A DNA stretch of 64,000 nt. It comes from Volvox africanus. Lineage: Eukaryota; Chlorophyta; Chlorophyceae; Chlamydomonadales; Volvocaceae. The stretch spans positions 7,139,501 to 7,203,500 of the forward strand of contig BSDZ01000078.1 in assembly GCA_030268105.1 (NCBI GenBank), in the 5' to 3' direction. A program made the translations under genes and the position numbers. The notes below the pieces were generated by a model. That model did no database searches and was not told where the DNA came from. It saw only the letters and a list, made by a program, of their open reading frames with translations. This document shows, piece by piece, positions 1-10,446 of this stretch (positions are counted from its first letter, which is position 1; the number at the start of each line of letters is the position of its first letter).

Positions 1-1342
1 ATAAAATCGATAGATAGTTCGATAGACGGCACCTTCCTCGCGCGTCCGCATAATGTCCACCATCCCGCCGTCTGCCCGTCCTCGTCCCCGTTGGGGAGGG
101 AACGATCGGGGATATCGCCATGCTATGTGTTGGTCTCGTTTGACGCGTTTTGGGTCCCTCCTTGGGTACCACTGCTATTCACGAGTCATCGGCTTCAAAT
201 CATAATCACATTTCCGTAACCAGCAAAAGATGAAGGGAAACATTCGTGCGATATTGACTAGGGTGTGGGCTGCGCAGGAAATTTGGTTAGCCAAAAGCAT
301 AGGTTAGGTAGGGTTTGGAATGAGGCGCGAAAGGGGGGCGGTCTTGCTTGGGTTGAACATGTCGCGCATTTGCCGTGAAGCAGAGTGGTTAGCAATCGCC
401 GCTCTAGCACGTGACATACTTCGGATGCAATCCCGGGTGCAAAGCAAGTTTGATACATAAAAAGCAACAAGCGACTCGAGCGCTGCATATTGGAAACACG
501 AAGAGAGTCCACGAAGAGTGTGAAACATTTTAATGCCACAAAACATTGAATGCACATTACAGCTGGATACATCAGGACCGATTTGTGGCCGAGTATCCCC
601 GGGTAGAGCTATTTATCTGCAATTGGAGAAATAGGAGCATACGGAGGGGATCTGCCGCTGCCGTGTAAGGCAACATTCCGAAAAATTAATCAATGCTAAC
701 GCTGCAGCCCGAAATCCACACCACACTACGCCACCCTGGAGTTATGATGACATCATCTTGCCTTTTTGAGCCATGCATGCTCTGACAGACGCGGTGTAGC
801 ACCGCCGAACGAGCACCTTCCTGCCAAATCCAAGGGAACACACATTATGACTCGGACCGAATGAAGCCCGAAGCAGACGGACCCGCACTGGACTAATGTA
901 AAACATGGTGCCTTCCATATCACACAAACTTAGGAAACAGCACAATTTAGTTAAGCCAGGCCAAGCAGGTCGGAGACGACCGCACTCCGCTGTAGGCTGC
1001 CGAACTTGAAAACAAACTTGAACAAACAACAGGACATCACCATATCCCAATCACCGACTTGGGCCGATCAGAAGGGCAAATGTCCGCACGCTTTTCTCCC
1101 GCTAGTTTGGCGTTACTACAGCGGTTCGTCTGGTTGCCTCACATGTACTGCACGCAGAAAATATATACCTAATGCTGTGGGCAAATGAAAGGGATGCGAC
1201 GAAACAGGTCCCCTCATGCCCCCATCGGCAAGCCCAAAACAGTTGTTGCAATGGCGCTGTTGTGGTGTGCGCTTGCTGAGGCTATGGAAGCGTGGTTTGC
1301 CCCGCAAACCAACAAGCCAACCTCTAGCGTTAGCCGCCATCG
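1..1342. repeat. Left copy of a 1.34-kb exact direct duplication
   Basis: As far as I can read it, this stretch is base-for-base identical to 46421-47762, a constant offset of 46420. Identity stops abruptly after the shared sequence TTAGCCGCCATCG. The left end is not reached, because the window starts inside the repeat, so the duplication is probably longer. No convincing gene lies inside: the open frames here are short, overlap on both strands and lack recognisable motifs. It could be a recent segmental duplication, the end of a mobile unit, or an assembly artefact in which one locus was placed twice around the long arrays. Confidence 0.95.
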
Positions 1343-1724
1343 GCAGATTAATCGTTGCAAACACCGTGGAACGAATTTTTCGCAGTCCCAAATCAAATAC
1401 ACATATTTATTTCAATCAGATATTTATCCAAGAACCTATCCTAAAATCCATAGACATCCAAATTGATGCATAAAAAACTAGACCTCAACCTTGTTTCCCA
1501 GATTTGGTACCGGCTCAAACCGTATTCAACTTGCGTCAATGCTCTCAATTTGGCTTTAGTTAACCCAACTAATACAATTGCTTAGCAATTACCTCCGCCA
1601 TTTGCAACCTGTTTGCAGCTGCGAGCTGGCTGAGGGCGACGAAGCTACCACCTCGCAAAGTGACCACCCCATCCAGACCGCCCAGACGCTTAAAGGGACA
1701 TCCCCAACCCCCCCAACCAAGCTC
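1343..1724. other. Sequence with no recognised gene
   Basis: This stretch starts right after the duplication breakpoint. It is moderately AT-rich between about 1380 and 1580 and then becomes C-rich. I see no domain, splice-supported exon or repeat here. It lies directly 3' of the minus-strand open frame that ends at 1725 and may include its 3' untranslated region. Confidence 0.5.
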
Positions 1725-3110
1725 TCAAGGTGCACTTCCTACCGTGGCAGCGTTAGCGCATTGCCGGCCGTCACTGTCCCCGCCATCTCGCCCGCCCATT
1801 TCATACTGGCCCTCCTGATTCCCCCGGCCATACTCCCCAGCGCGGCCCTGCTGCGTCTCGGGCACCTTCGAAACACTTTTTGAAGCTTCACAGGGCACCA
1901 CAGCAATGCTTGCGGCATACCCCACTGACAAAATGCCCACGTCTCGAGGTGCGAGCGGCAAATTTGGCAATAGCCTGGCAGGCGGCGCCACCATGGGGCG
2001 CTGCATCTCGCTCCCCTCATCCAGGCAGCGTGAACCAGTGGCCCCCTCTCTGCTGGAGCCTTGACGCTGAAACTGGAGCTCCTGTGCGGCGGTGGAGATG
2101 CTGGGCGCTGTAGACGGCCAGCTGTTCGGCAGCTTACTGCGACTCAGATGGGAAAAGCGTCTCCTCGCTTCCTCCAGCGCGGCCATCATCCGTCGGCGAC
2201 CAGCCGCGGCACGAGCCAGCGCCAAAGCGTGAACTGAATCCGTGCATAACAAACCACCCTCTGAGCTGAAAGCTGCCACGGGAGGGATAAGCCAGAATAA
2301 TGGAGATACAAGACGGTACTTCTGCTTAACATGTCCGCCGACAGGTTGGCCAGACTTCGGCGCTACCGTTGGAAAAGGAGTATTGCCCACAAAGGATGTG
2401 ATGAAAGAGCTGGAGGGGAAACAGCCAGATGCATCGCTAATGGAAGCGTCCGTTTCCACTGCCTGTGCCAAATCAGCATTAGCGATGGGCGCTGGAGCTA
2501 TTGCACCGCCCGAAATGCAACATGACGCAAAGTAAGCTGGCGTGACCGGAAGAGGGGGCGTGCCTGCATCCATCAAAACCAGCACTTCCACAGTAGCCGC
2601 AGAACAGATAATTGCGCCGCTTGTTTGAAACGTCACACTCTTGGCCTTTCAACGACCTTCACAGGCTGCCTTCGGCTGTGAAAGAGCAGAGCGCCTTGAC
2701 AGGCGGCCCGCTGGCCGGAGCTGCCCACGGGGTGGGTCCAGTATCATAAAAGACGGAGTATGAATGCTATGCGGGCTATGAAGGCTGCACGGCTCATAAC
2801 CGCCTGCAAGTCGGTCATCGTCGCTCCAGTCTGAACTACTGGGAAAGCACCTGCCGTCGCTGTCTCTATCACTGTCGGCGTGTGAGCTGCCTTGACTGCT
2901 GGAGGCGCTGCCCCCGGTGCTGCACGTGGAGCCCATATCGCCGCGCTCATCGACCAGACAGCAAGTACTACTACTGATGTAGCTGCAGATCATAGTGCCA
3001 TGCGCGCCACCCAGCGCTGGCACGTGGCATGTTGATGGCGAGGCCGGAACAACGGGCTGTGCTGCTGCTGCAACGTCTAAATGATCCTCATAATATTGTC
3101 GTTGATAAGG
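1725..3110 (-). CDS. Hypothetical protein region: two in-phase open frames split by one TGA
   Basis: A minus-strand frame is open from about 3110 to a TGA at 2651-2649. It reopens in the same phase and stays open to a stop at 1725, a further 300 or so codons. The upstream part is rich in Ser, Asp and Gly (for example SSSDWSDDD near 2830) and begins near YQRQYYEDHLDVAAAAQPVV. The downstream part contains a basic, Ala/Arg-rich helix-like stretch (AALEEARRRFSHLSRSKLP, around 2130-2190). No family is recognised. The upstream limit is a stop codon overlapping a donor-like GTAAGC, so other exons may precede it. The frame length and non-random composition favour coding, but the internal TGA needs an intron, a sequencing error or decay to explain it. 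The exact start is not determined. Confidence 0.35.
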
Positions 3111-4190
3111 ACATGTATTAAGCGCTTACATCTGCGGCGAAGAGCACGAAATTAGCAGCATCCCATCACAGACATAACGATAAAGAGGACAACAGGCATA
3201 TGTATACTGAATCTAATAATCAAGACGATATCAAACGCATTACATCTTCGTCCCTGAAGATTACAGCGCCACCATCGAGACGCCGACACCCCGTGACTCA
3301 CCCGTGTGCTCTAATCCCTAGGCGCTGACATATGATGTTATGAAGATAGGTCAATCCAGCCCAAATGAAGCACAGTAATAATGTATTGGCAAGATTCATA
3401 CCGCCTATCCGCCTCCTGCAGCCAACAGCTCACCATGTAATAACAATGATGTTAACGTTCATTTAGCTCAAGTTGGAGTGAATAGGGTTATTAAGTGTTA
3501 CATCATCATTGCGCCCAGGATGTGGGAGGTGATCGCAAAGCTCAAAAAGGTAATATCGTGCTCAGTGAACGTATTAAACGGCGTTATTCATGGATAATGA
3601 AAAGATGATCATCCGACACATTTTCTGTTCAGCCGCACGCGAAGCGAAATTAATTTAAAAGGAGGTCTATACCAATCCATCACATCGGACCATGTCGTAA
3701 ATCCCATTGAAAGTATGGAAAGTTGTAACAGACCTAAATTTAGGCAATAGAAACAACGCTCTATGCCGCACGTTCGCCTGCGAAAGTCCACTGCGAAAAT
3801 TTTCATTTCGACGGCCGCCTGTTATGATACACATTTGATATTTTGCCGTCTAGCACCATATCATCACGTAACGTGCTGACCTTAAACCGATGACTGAAAG
3901 ATCACAGAGGATGATGCCGTTTTAGCATTACGTACATGCGCAAACAACGCCTTCCCAAAGGCATGGCTGCTACGACCTGGCAGGTAGCGTCCCTGTTGAC
4001 CGCCATATGTAGCTTCACACGGCCAACCCGGGGGAGCAAACTTTTAAGCCGCGCGCTTGCTCGATCCTGCAATCCAAGCGAATCCACAGAACGACGTTGG
4101 TTGAATTCGGCCTTAATCAGGCATAGTAGAAGTATGGCACTCACTTGGAGCATGCAGGCAGACTGCCGTTGTCTCTTCAAAGTCGTTTCC
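3111..4190. other. Intergenic or intronic sequence without recognised gene
   Basis: About 1.1 kb of mixed composition with a more AT-rich centre (about 3440-3860). Only short overlapping open frames occur. The minus frame from 4228 to 3902 (108 codons) shows no motif and I do not call it. Confidence 0.45.
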
Positions 4191-4250
4191 CCCTGAAACC
4201 CTATCCTTAAGGCCCCTGAGAATGTCACACATGAGAATCTTACCTGAACG
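4191..4250 (-). repeat. 60-bp exact repeat carrying a splice-donor sequence, copy 1
   Basis: These 60 bases are identical to 6685-6744. Read on the minus strand the repeat begins CGTTCAG followed by GTAAGATTCTC, a good donor site with seven bases of flanking exon-like sequence, and continues into intron-like sequence. The second copy lies in the leucine-rich-repeat gene. It marks a local duplication of an exon-intron boundary. Confidence 0.9.
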
Positions 4251-4656
4251 CCATAACTAACAAAACAAAGGATGCGATGGCTCAGTCAGTGAGATCGTCC
4301 CGCGCGAACTGGTAGCAACCGAAGTCGCTTACTCTACTACTTCTCTGTTCTCGTACCTAGCACCGTCCTTGAACACCCAGACTATAGGGAGCCTTTTGCT
4401 GCGTCACATGCCTGGAGTATTTCAAGATTTCGAGGTTCATAAGAAGTACCCTGGGGCTTGACCCCGAAGCCTGGGACATGCGCTTCTAAAAGAACCCGAA
4501 TTTTCTCTGCCACCAAATACCGCGGTATATATAAACGACCAAACCGTCCCTCGTGCCCAACATAATGCTTTTAAATAGGCAATGGCCTTTGACTGTGCAG
4601 ATTGTTTTATCCAAACCCCTACCTTTTTGCAACAACCAGCGCAATCTTGCACATAC

Positions 4657-4965
4657 CTGGAAATCCGCTACTCGCATCAACGGCACGCCTCTCTCCTCCG
4701 CCATAAAGCTCGCTCCCACGCAGCCCCACGCCCCCGCCAGCCGCAAGTCCCCGCTTTGAACCCAAGTTGGGGGCGGGTTCTGCTTCCCATTCCAGTCCAA
4801 GGCGCTGCCGGAGTCAAACTCGGTCCTGCTTATGATCGACTCTACCCCGGGTACCGATGCTGACACCCTGGTATGGTCAGCGTGACCAGATGTAGCCCCA
4901 TCCTTACCACCAAACCCAACATCACCACTTCCGTTGTACAGAGCTGCCAGGAAGCGTTTCCACAT
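4657..4965 (-). CDS. Candidate exon of an unidentified minus-strand gene
   Basis: This open minus-strand segment ends in a plausible donor: the codons for MRVADFQ are followed by GTATGTGC at 4656 and below. The frame reads WGCVGASFMAEERGVPLM just before the donor and is open upstream to 4965 and beyond. No domain is recognised. It lies between the 60-bp repeat and the leucine-rich-repeat gene on the same strand, so it could be a 3' exon of that gene or a separate gene. The start is not determined, and the whole call rests on one splice site and an open frame. Confidence 0.25.
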
Positions 4966-5802
4966 CCCGTGACATCCATCACGGCGGTATCCGCCACAGA
5001 TGGGACCTGACAGGTTACCATGCCGTGGGGGGATTCAGGTACACTCACACTTAGGTAAAATACACTGTTGTGGGATCACAAAGCTTAGGAAGGCTTATGG
5101 TACACAAAGGATAACATCCCCAGGGACATTCAGTGGGGAAACATATCTTTTCGATCGTAATTCGCGCCAATATGTGCTTGTACGGCAGCTCCAACGCTAT
5201 AACGCTATGATCATGCCTCCACGCCCTCCACGACGTTTCGGTAAAATCTGCCCAGCCATCCAACACTCCATCACATGCTTTCAAGTTATAAGGTATTACA
5301 TCTAACCACTAACAACCACCGCAGAAGGCATACAGCCGCAGCGAACACGCAGAGGAAGCATGGGGCCTAAAGCCCCCATGCACCGTCCGTCCGCGTCAGG
5401 GCCTTCATGGCCAATCCACCAGGAAGCCAGGGACAGACAGCGCGACGTACCGTATCGCAGCAGGAGGCAGGGGGCCCCGGGAAGATTAGGCGCCGGACGT
5501 GTAGCCGCTAGATCCCTCGTCATGTTGAATAACTGCCCTTCTCGCAACACTTCCAGTATCTAACTTGAACGTTTCTTAATCCATCATCTCTTTTGCGTGG
5601 ATGCCATGGAATGGGCAATGGAGGGTGGGCCTTCGTAAAACAATGGCGGGAGCGTACGTCGCGCTAGCATGCGAACAGCAGGATGAATTCCCATCCAAAG
5701 CGACTCGCAGCCACAATAGCCCACAGAGGCGCGCACCCATGCACACACACACGCACACACACACACACATGCACACACACACACACATGCACACGCACGC
5801 AC
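4966..5802. other. Non-coding or 3' sequence of the leucine-rich-repeat gene
   Basis: No supported gene here. Short frames on both strands between 5302 and 5563 lack motifs. The right end contains a long CA/TG microsatellite, listed separately. Confidence 0.4.
5742..5801. repeat. CA/TG microsatellite
   Basis: About 60 bases of CACACA on the plus strand, interrupted by ATGC and ACGC steps. It directly adjoins the minus-strand stop codon at 5803. On the minus strand it reads as GTGCGTGCGTGTGC, which resembles an intron start. Confidence 0.95.
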
Positions 5803-7504
5803 CTACAGAACGGCGCCGCTTCCCTCAGCCCGCTCTGCGTCCTCCTCTTCCATCGCCAAGGTATCACTATCATTCGCCGACCGAACGGTGGACCCCCCCG
5901 TAATCCCCCAGGATCCCTCAGAACCCCCCAGCGCGGGGGGCAGACTGGCCAGGCGGTTGAAGGAGAGGTTGAGCACACCCAGATGCTGGGGGGTGATGCC
6001 TGCGGGGCAGGACGGGAAAGGGTACCGCATACAGGTCCGAGGGATACGACTGTCATCATTCGGGCCTCAGGATGAGCGCTGATCGAAAGGAGGCACCTGT
6101 GTGTGTAGGATAGGGGGGTACATCACCCGTGGCCACTAACCTGGCAGTCCCTACCTTCCCCGGTGTTTCGGGGCACCCTCATCCAGTCTCCCATGCCGAC
6201 TTCTCCGAAATCAGTGGTTTTCCCAGGTTCAGCACCCACCACCAGCATCCTGTGTGTGTGAATTTGTGGATGTGCCGCAGCAGGAGGATGAGGGTGCACA
6301 TAATGGGGAGTGGCGGACCCCAAACTGCCAAAAGAAGAGACTTCTCTCACCCTCTGCTAACGTCTCAATGTCGTTGCCGGACGCATTAAATACCACCAGG
6401 CCATCCAGTTTGAGCACCTCGGCCGGTACGGAACTCCAGCCATTGTGCCACACATCCGCCACATAGACAGCCTGGCACGGGCTGAGACGGAAGAACGGTG
6501 GAGAAGAGGCTGAGAGTGAAACCCCGCTTTACCCTTCCCCACCCACCCATTGTGTGTGTGTGTGTGTGTCTCGGGGGGGGGAAGAGAGGAGTAAGGGGGT
6601 TATGCGGCCCCGTGATCCAGTTCCTATTCCCGCAGTTCCCATACTCCTGCGCTTCCGGGCTTCACAACATGTACATGCATACAACCCTGAAACCCTATCC
6701 TTAAGGCCCCTGAGAATGTCACACATGAGAATCTTACCTGAACGTCCGCAACAACTTGTCGTACGGCTACGACGCTGCGTAAAAATCCTGAAGTTCGTTG
6801 CCGCCGCTCGGCTGCTCACGGATGCAGTAGCGATAAGTGTACGCCAGCGCCGATACCCGGACAAGTAAGGGGGCCCAGGCACAAGGAGGAGATTGCCGAC
6901 ACTGCAACGTGACGTGAGCAAGAGATAAAGCACTCAGGATCCGCTGTCAAAGCGTACAGAAAGCCCTCAACTAGCGTATGGCTACCACTGACATCTCGGT
7001 ATCATCGTCCGCGCTCGAAGCGGACCAGGGCTCCGTGTGGCTCACCAGGGCCTCCCCAAGGTTGTCCAGGGTGACACGACCGCCTGTGCGACGACGTCGA
7101 CGTGGTCTCTCGCGCTCCCTCTGTTTCCGCTTCCGCTGGCCGGCTTCGCCAGTCGCATTAGCGTCGTCTTGCGCGCATGCAGTGCTGTAATCGATTTTAA
7201 CGATATATTGTTATTGCTCGCGTCCTCACCTCCATCCGGCGCCGCCAGTTGCTCCCGCTGCTGATCGGTTACCGCCAGCAGCGAATTGTTTGCCTCACTG
7301 GCGCTATCGTTGCCTCCATCAGAGTACCGCCGTCGCTTGCGACCGAACATATCAGTGGACGTTGCTGCGGTCGATGCGTCTCGGCCGAAAACCGAAAACC
7401 GACTCACCGAACGCCAGGAAAAAACCGCTACCCTCGTCGTCATCGTCTTCCAACAGGACCCGTACATCGGGGGCTTCAAAAACCTCATCGTCGTTGCTGA
7501 TCAT
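5803..7504 (-). CDS. Leucine-rich-repeat protein, spliced
   Basis: Proposed exons with compatible phases are 7504-7408, 7364-7230, 7083-7046, one unresolved exon whose donor is probably at 6738, 6471-6351 and 5999-5803. The N-terminus is acidic (VLLEDDDDEGSG) followed by a basic patch (FGRKRRR), suggesting an intracellular, possibly nuclear protein. The third exon reads RVTLDNLGEAL. The last two give two classical repeats: WSSVPAEVLKLDGLVVFNAS with NDIETL, then HLGVLNLSFNRLASLPPALG. These match the LxxLxLxxNxLxxLP pattern of protein-binding leucine-rich repeats. The last exon runs into an acidic tail (MEEEDAERAEG) and a TAG at 5805-5803. ATG at 7504 was chosen; an in-frame ATG at 7558 is an alternative. 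The first intron would be only 43 nt. The partner and pathway are unknown. Confidence 0.6.
6107..6230 (-). repeat. Intronic interspersed element, copy 1
   Basis: This 124-bp sequence recurs at 59328-59444 with a single 7-base difference in length and otherwise near identity. Here it sits inside the intron between the exons ending at 6351 and starting at 5999. It is flanked by an 11-bp direct repeat, CCTGTGTGTGT, at 6096-6106 and 6249-6259, resembling a target-site duplication. No coding capacity is visible. It may be a short non-autonomous transposon or an introner-like element. Confidence 0.85.
6551..6570. repeat. Short TG microsatellite
   Basis: About 20 bases of alternating TG on the plus strand within an intron of the leucine-rich-repeat gene, followed by a run of nine or more G. 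Confidence 0.8.
6685..6744 (-). repeat. 60-bp exact repeat carrying a splice donor, copy 2
   Basis: Identical to 4191-4250. On the minus strand its donor GTAAGA starts at 6737 and is the likely 5' splice site of an internal exon of the leucine-rich-repeat gene. This makes it more likely that the functional boundary is here and that the 4191 copy is derived. Confidence 0.9.
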
Positions 7505-7559
7505 GCACGGGACGGGTAGGAAAGAGAAAGAAGAGAACGAAAACGATATGGAACCCATA

Positions 7560-8304
7560 ACGGGAGGTACCGCATGATAGCAGCAGGTTGTGAAGAAGGC
7601 AGGGTGTACAAATAATTCGGCGTGCGTGGGTGCATTCAGTTTAAAGTTTTCGTTTGGGTGGACGCATAGATGTGTGCGTGGTGGGTACCAGTGTGAACCA
7701 CCTGCTACTACTCGCTGAATCGCAAGAGACTAAGTGGAACGCATCTAGCATTGCGTGAGAGACAGGGGAAAGGACAAGCGAGCGATTACACGCTTATCAC
7801 AAATGCTAACATCCATTTCCTTCATTGTAATTTACCCCATTATGGATAACACGCGTATCATATAATTCATGCTGTTAACTTCATTTTAAAATCAGAATTC
7901 CTGCGTGGTAAAGCCCCAACCGGCCCGACTCTTGATGGGCCTTATCTAGCGCTGCGTATCTATACATGCATGGCAGCCGAATATCTATACACTGCACTAA
8001 AAAGCGCCGCCCTCTTATCCATCCCAACTTACAGGTCACGAGGGACTTGGTTTGATGGCCCAGCTGCACCTCTGACCCCCCTCCTGGCGCCTCCTCCCCG
8101 CTGAGTGCCTCCTGAAGGGGGCGTGGGCATGATGGACATCACAACGTTGAAGTGGAGGGTGGCAGCTTAATATGATGGGCAGTTTAGTTCAGCCGTGGAT
8201 CTTAGCCGCTTCCCTAAGAGGATGGGTCATGTCGGGCGTGCTTCCATGTCCGCCCTCAAATATCTCCCTTGTCCGTATTCCGATATGCGAATCAGTCGGT
8301 GTTG
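7560..8304. other. Upstream intergenic region without recognised gene
   Basis: This lies 5' of the minus-strand leucine-rich-repeat gene and 3' of the minus-strand frame ending at 8305. Only short frames occur. Promoter elements of the downstream gene could lie here, but none is recognisable. Confidence 0.4.
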
Positions 8305-8661
8305 TTATTCGGCGTCGTGTGCCATAGGCCTTATCCCTATGCGTGGTTTCCTGTAGGCCTTATTGCTCGTGTCCCCTTCGGTTTCCTCAAAATGCTCATG
8401 TGGGTCAGCAAGCCCTCCCTGACGCTTCAGCGGCTCAAGTAGAGCTCCAAATCGCCCAGATCTTCGATCTGACCCAGAACGTGGGATGACATCATCATCA
8501 TCATCATATCTGGGACCGTATCTTCCACCAAAGTAATGGCTTCCACCCTGCGAAACCAATGAACACACTGCCGGTGCTGGTCCAGTTGTGGTAAGGGCCA
8601 TAAACAGCCATGCCAGGCGGCCCAAATGCCAGCGTGTCAAGGATGACAAATTACAATGCAT
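8305..8661 (-). CDS. Possible small secreted protein with acidic run
   Basis: An uninterrupted minus-strand frame of 118 codons from ATG at 8661 (in-frame starts also at 8667 and 8733). The N-terminus has a signal-peptide-like layout: a few polar residues and Arg, a hydrophobic stretch (LGRLAWLFMALT) and small residues with a possible cleavage site near APAVCS. The mature part is hydrophilic: GGSHYFGGRYGPRY, a five-Asp run encoded by ATC/GAT triplet repeats, then alternating Arg, Gly and acidic residues to the stop. No family is recognised. Composition is protein-like and the frame is longer than its surroundings, but there is no homology or splice evidence. It may be one exon of a larger gene. 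Confidence 0.35.
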   Translation of the reverse strand: MHCNLSSLTRWHLGRLAWLFMALTTTGPAPAVCSLVSQGGSHYFGGRYGPRYDDDDDVIPRSGSDRRSGRFGALLEPLKRQGGLADPHEHFEETEGDTSNKAYRKPRIGIRPMAHDAE

Positions 8662-8734
8662 ACACATCGTCCTCCATCTGCCCACTATCTGATTCCCCGA
8701 TACCCACACGTCTACTTGCAACCTCACGGCCACT

Positions 8735-9840
8735 GCCCAAGCCGGCCAGAGGCGCCGAACTCTTATTTTTTCGCTAGGGCTCCCTCAATCAATTCCACTC
8801 CAGGGTGTTAAGGCCGACCCAGATGGAGATATGGGCGTCCGTGTGCTGAGGGTTTAGCCAGCCTGACGGATCGCCTGCTGTAAAGGCGAGCAGCACGCAC
8901 CAATTGTTGGACATGACAACGAATGAAGCCGTCATACACGCTGCTGGCAAGCGCTAAATGGAATAACAAAAAGACGGGCCCATGCTGCCGGCACACAATT
9001 ACATCCGTGTGCTGCCTTCAAAACGACTCAACGTCAAGGCGGGCCACTTTGCACGGAAACAACAGTGCGTTAGCGAGCAAGCTCAAGAGCTGCTGAATTT
9101 GGTGCATCACTCGAGTACGCTATGCCGGATGCATACATACATGCATAACCCACCCGGACGTAGCCGGGCGGACCGCACCGCAACTGGTGTTTATGAGGGT
9201 CCAAATATAAGTGACCCATTTTTGGGAGCGGGTGGTAGTTGCACACCTGGGCAAGAAGGGGAGAGGGGATCAAGGACCGCGGGAGGCGCAAGACAGCGTG
9301 AGGAGGGAGGCCCCGGGTACAACCGTCGGCCGTGCATGTTTCCGCACTGAAGCAAACAGTTCTTTCTCTGCCCTCGGCAAACTATTCCCAAAGTGGATGC
9401 AGGAGGCGTTCGCAGTTATCGCTTAGCTCAGCCGCGACGCAACCATATACCAAGGAGGAAAATGGACTTCTAAAAAGTAAAGAATATGCGTGGTGGCTTG
9501 ACCCTTGAAGGATTCTCCTTACTTCAGTTGTCCAAGCTGCCTGGGGGTACGACGGTACGATTAACATTAGCGTTTGCCACAAAGATGGAAAATGCCAAAA
9601 CCAAGACGAGAAAATAATAATATCATTAATTCGTTTACAAAGAAAGTATGCATCATGCGAAGCTGGTGATAAAGCTCATAGCCTGAGACTTTCATGTCCA
9701 TCACGCAAACCTATAAATGCTGAATACCTTATTGACCATTTCGATATGATAAATCAACTTCTGCTATTATAATACGAGTCATACAGCTTTTATATCTTTC
9801 CCATTTTAGACGCAGCTTGCTAACAGCACGGCGGACTAAG
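8735..9840. other. Sequence with no supported gene
   Basis: Several overlapping short frames on both strands (for example plus 8982-9350) are low-complexity or mutually exclusive, and none shows a motif. The last 250 bases (about 9590-9840) are AT-rich and could be upstream sequence of the repeat-array gene. Confidence 0.4.
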
Positions 9841-9891
9841 GCGTTTGGTGCCTAAGCGCCCTGGCTTCAGCATAATTACTAGAAATCGAAT

Positions 9892-10008
9892 ATGAGTACC
9901 CCGGAAAGCTCTGATGAATCACTGAGGATGCCTCGCAATGTGTCCGCTACGAATGCTACGGCAACTGACATCACCGCGGATGATTGGAGTAGCTCAATCA
10001 GACATTAG
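9892..10008 (+). CDS. Short Thr/Ala/Ser-rich open frame upstream of the arrays
   Basis: A 38-codon frame from ATG at 9892 to TAG at 10006-10008. It reads MSTPESSDESLRMPRN and then an Asn-Ala-Thr-rich stretch (NATATDIT) like the Thr/Asn/Ala-rich start of array 1. It could be an N-terminal exon of the repeat-array gene if spliced before the stop, or a separate short frame. No clear donor joins it to 10447, so the assignment is tentative. Confidence 0.25.
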   Translation: MSTPESSDESLRMPRNVSATNATATDITADDWSSSIRH

Positions 10009-10351
10009 AAGCAGTCATGCAAGAAGAGCGTGACAACATGAAGCGTTCAGGCAACATCAACAACTGCATGCAACATCAACTGCAAGGGTAAGGTCACTGT
10101 AATCGGTAAGTTTATACGGGCAACTCTCACCTGCGCCTTGGTCGTCCTTTCAGTTATTGTTTACACTTTCCAGGCAGAAACCAGCAAATCCCTGTAACTC
10201 CTTCCTGCAAGACCTGAAACTCTTGATGGCCAATTAACAGCAAGTTGTTTCACTTGGATTACAATTACACATGAAGCCAGTTGTTGTTTTCCAGTCTGGG
10301 TTATTTGCGCCTAAGGGCCCTACATTTAGTATAATTGCAACTAACCGAATA

Positions 10352-10446
10352 CGGGTAAGCTGAAAAGGAAAGCTGACAACCCAAATACACTCAAGCGATG
10401 CTTTCAAGCATTAACCCATAGCCGCAGCTTGTTCTCATCAATTCAG
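10352..10446 (+). other. Predicted intron leading into array 1
   Basis: GTAAGC at 10352 and TTCAG at 10442-10446 bound a 95-nt intron-like segment with a pyrimidine-containing 3' end. It precedes the first Thr-rich exon-like segment. The segment before it is open as SGLFAPKGPTFSIIATNRI, with an acceptor-like TTGTTTTCCAG just upstream. Phases on the two sides do not match in my reading, so one of these boundaries is probably wrong. Confidence 0.4.

Noticed and set aside
258..572. 104-codon minus-strand frame, also at 46678-46992
   Set aside because: It has no motif, overlaps another frame of similar length, and its composition is not protein-like. Being present twice only reflects the duplication.
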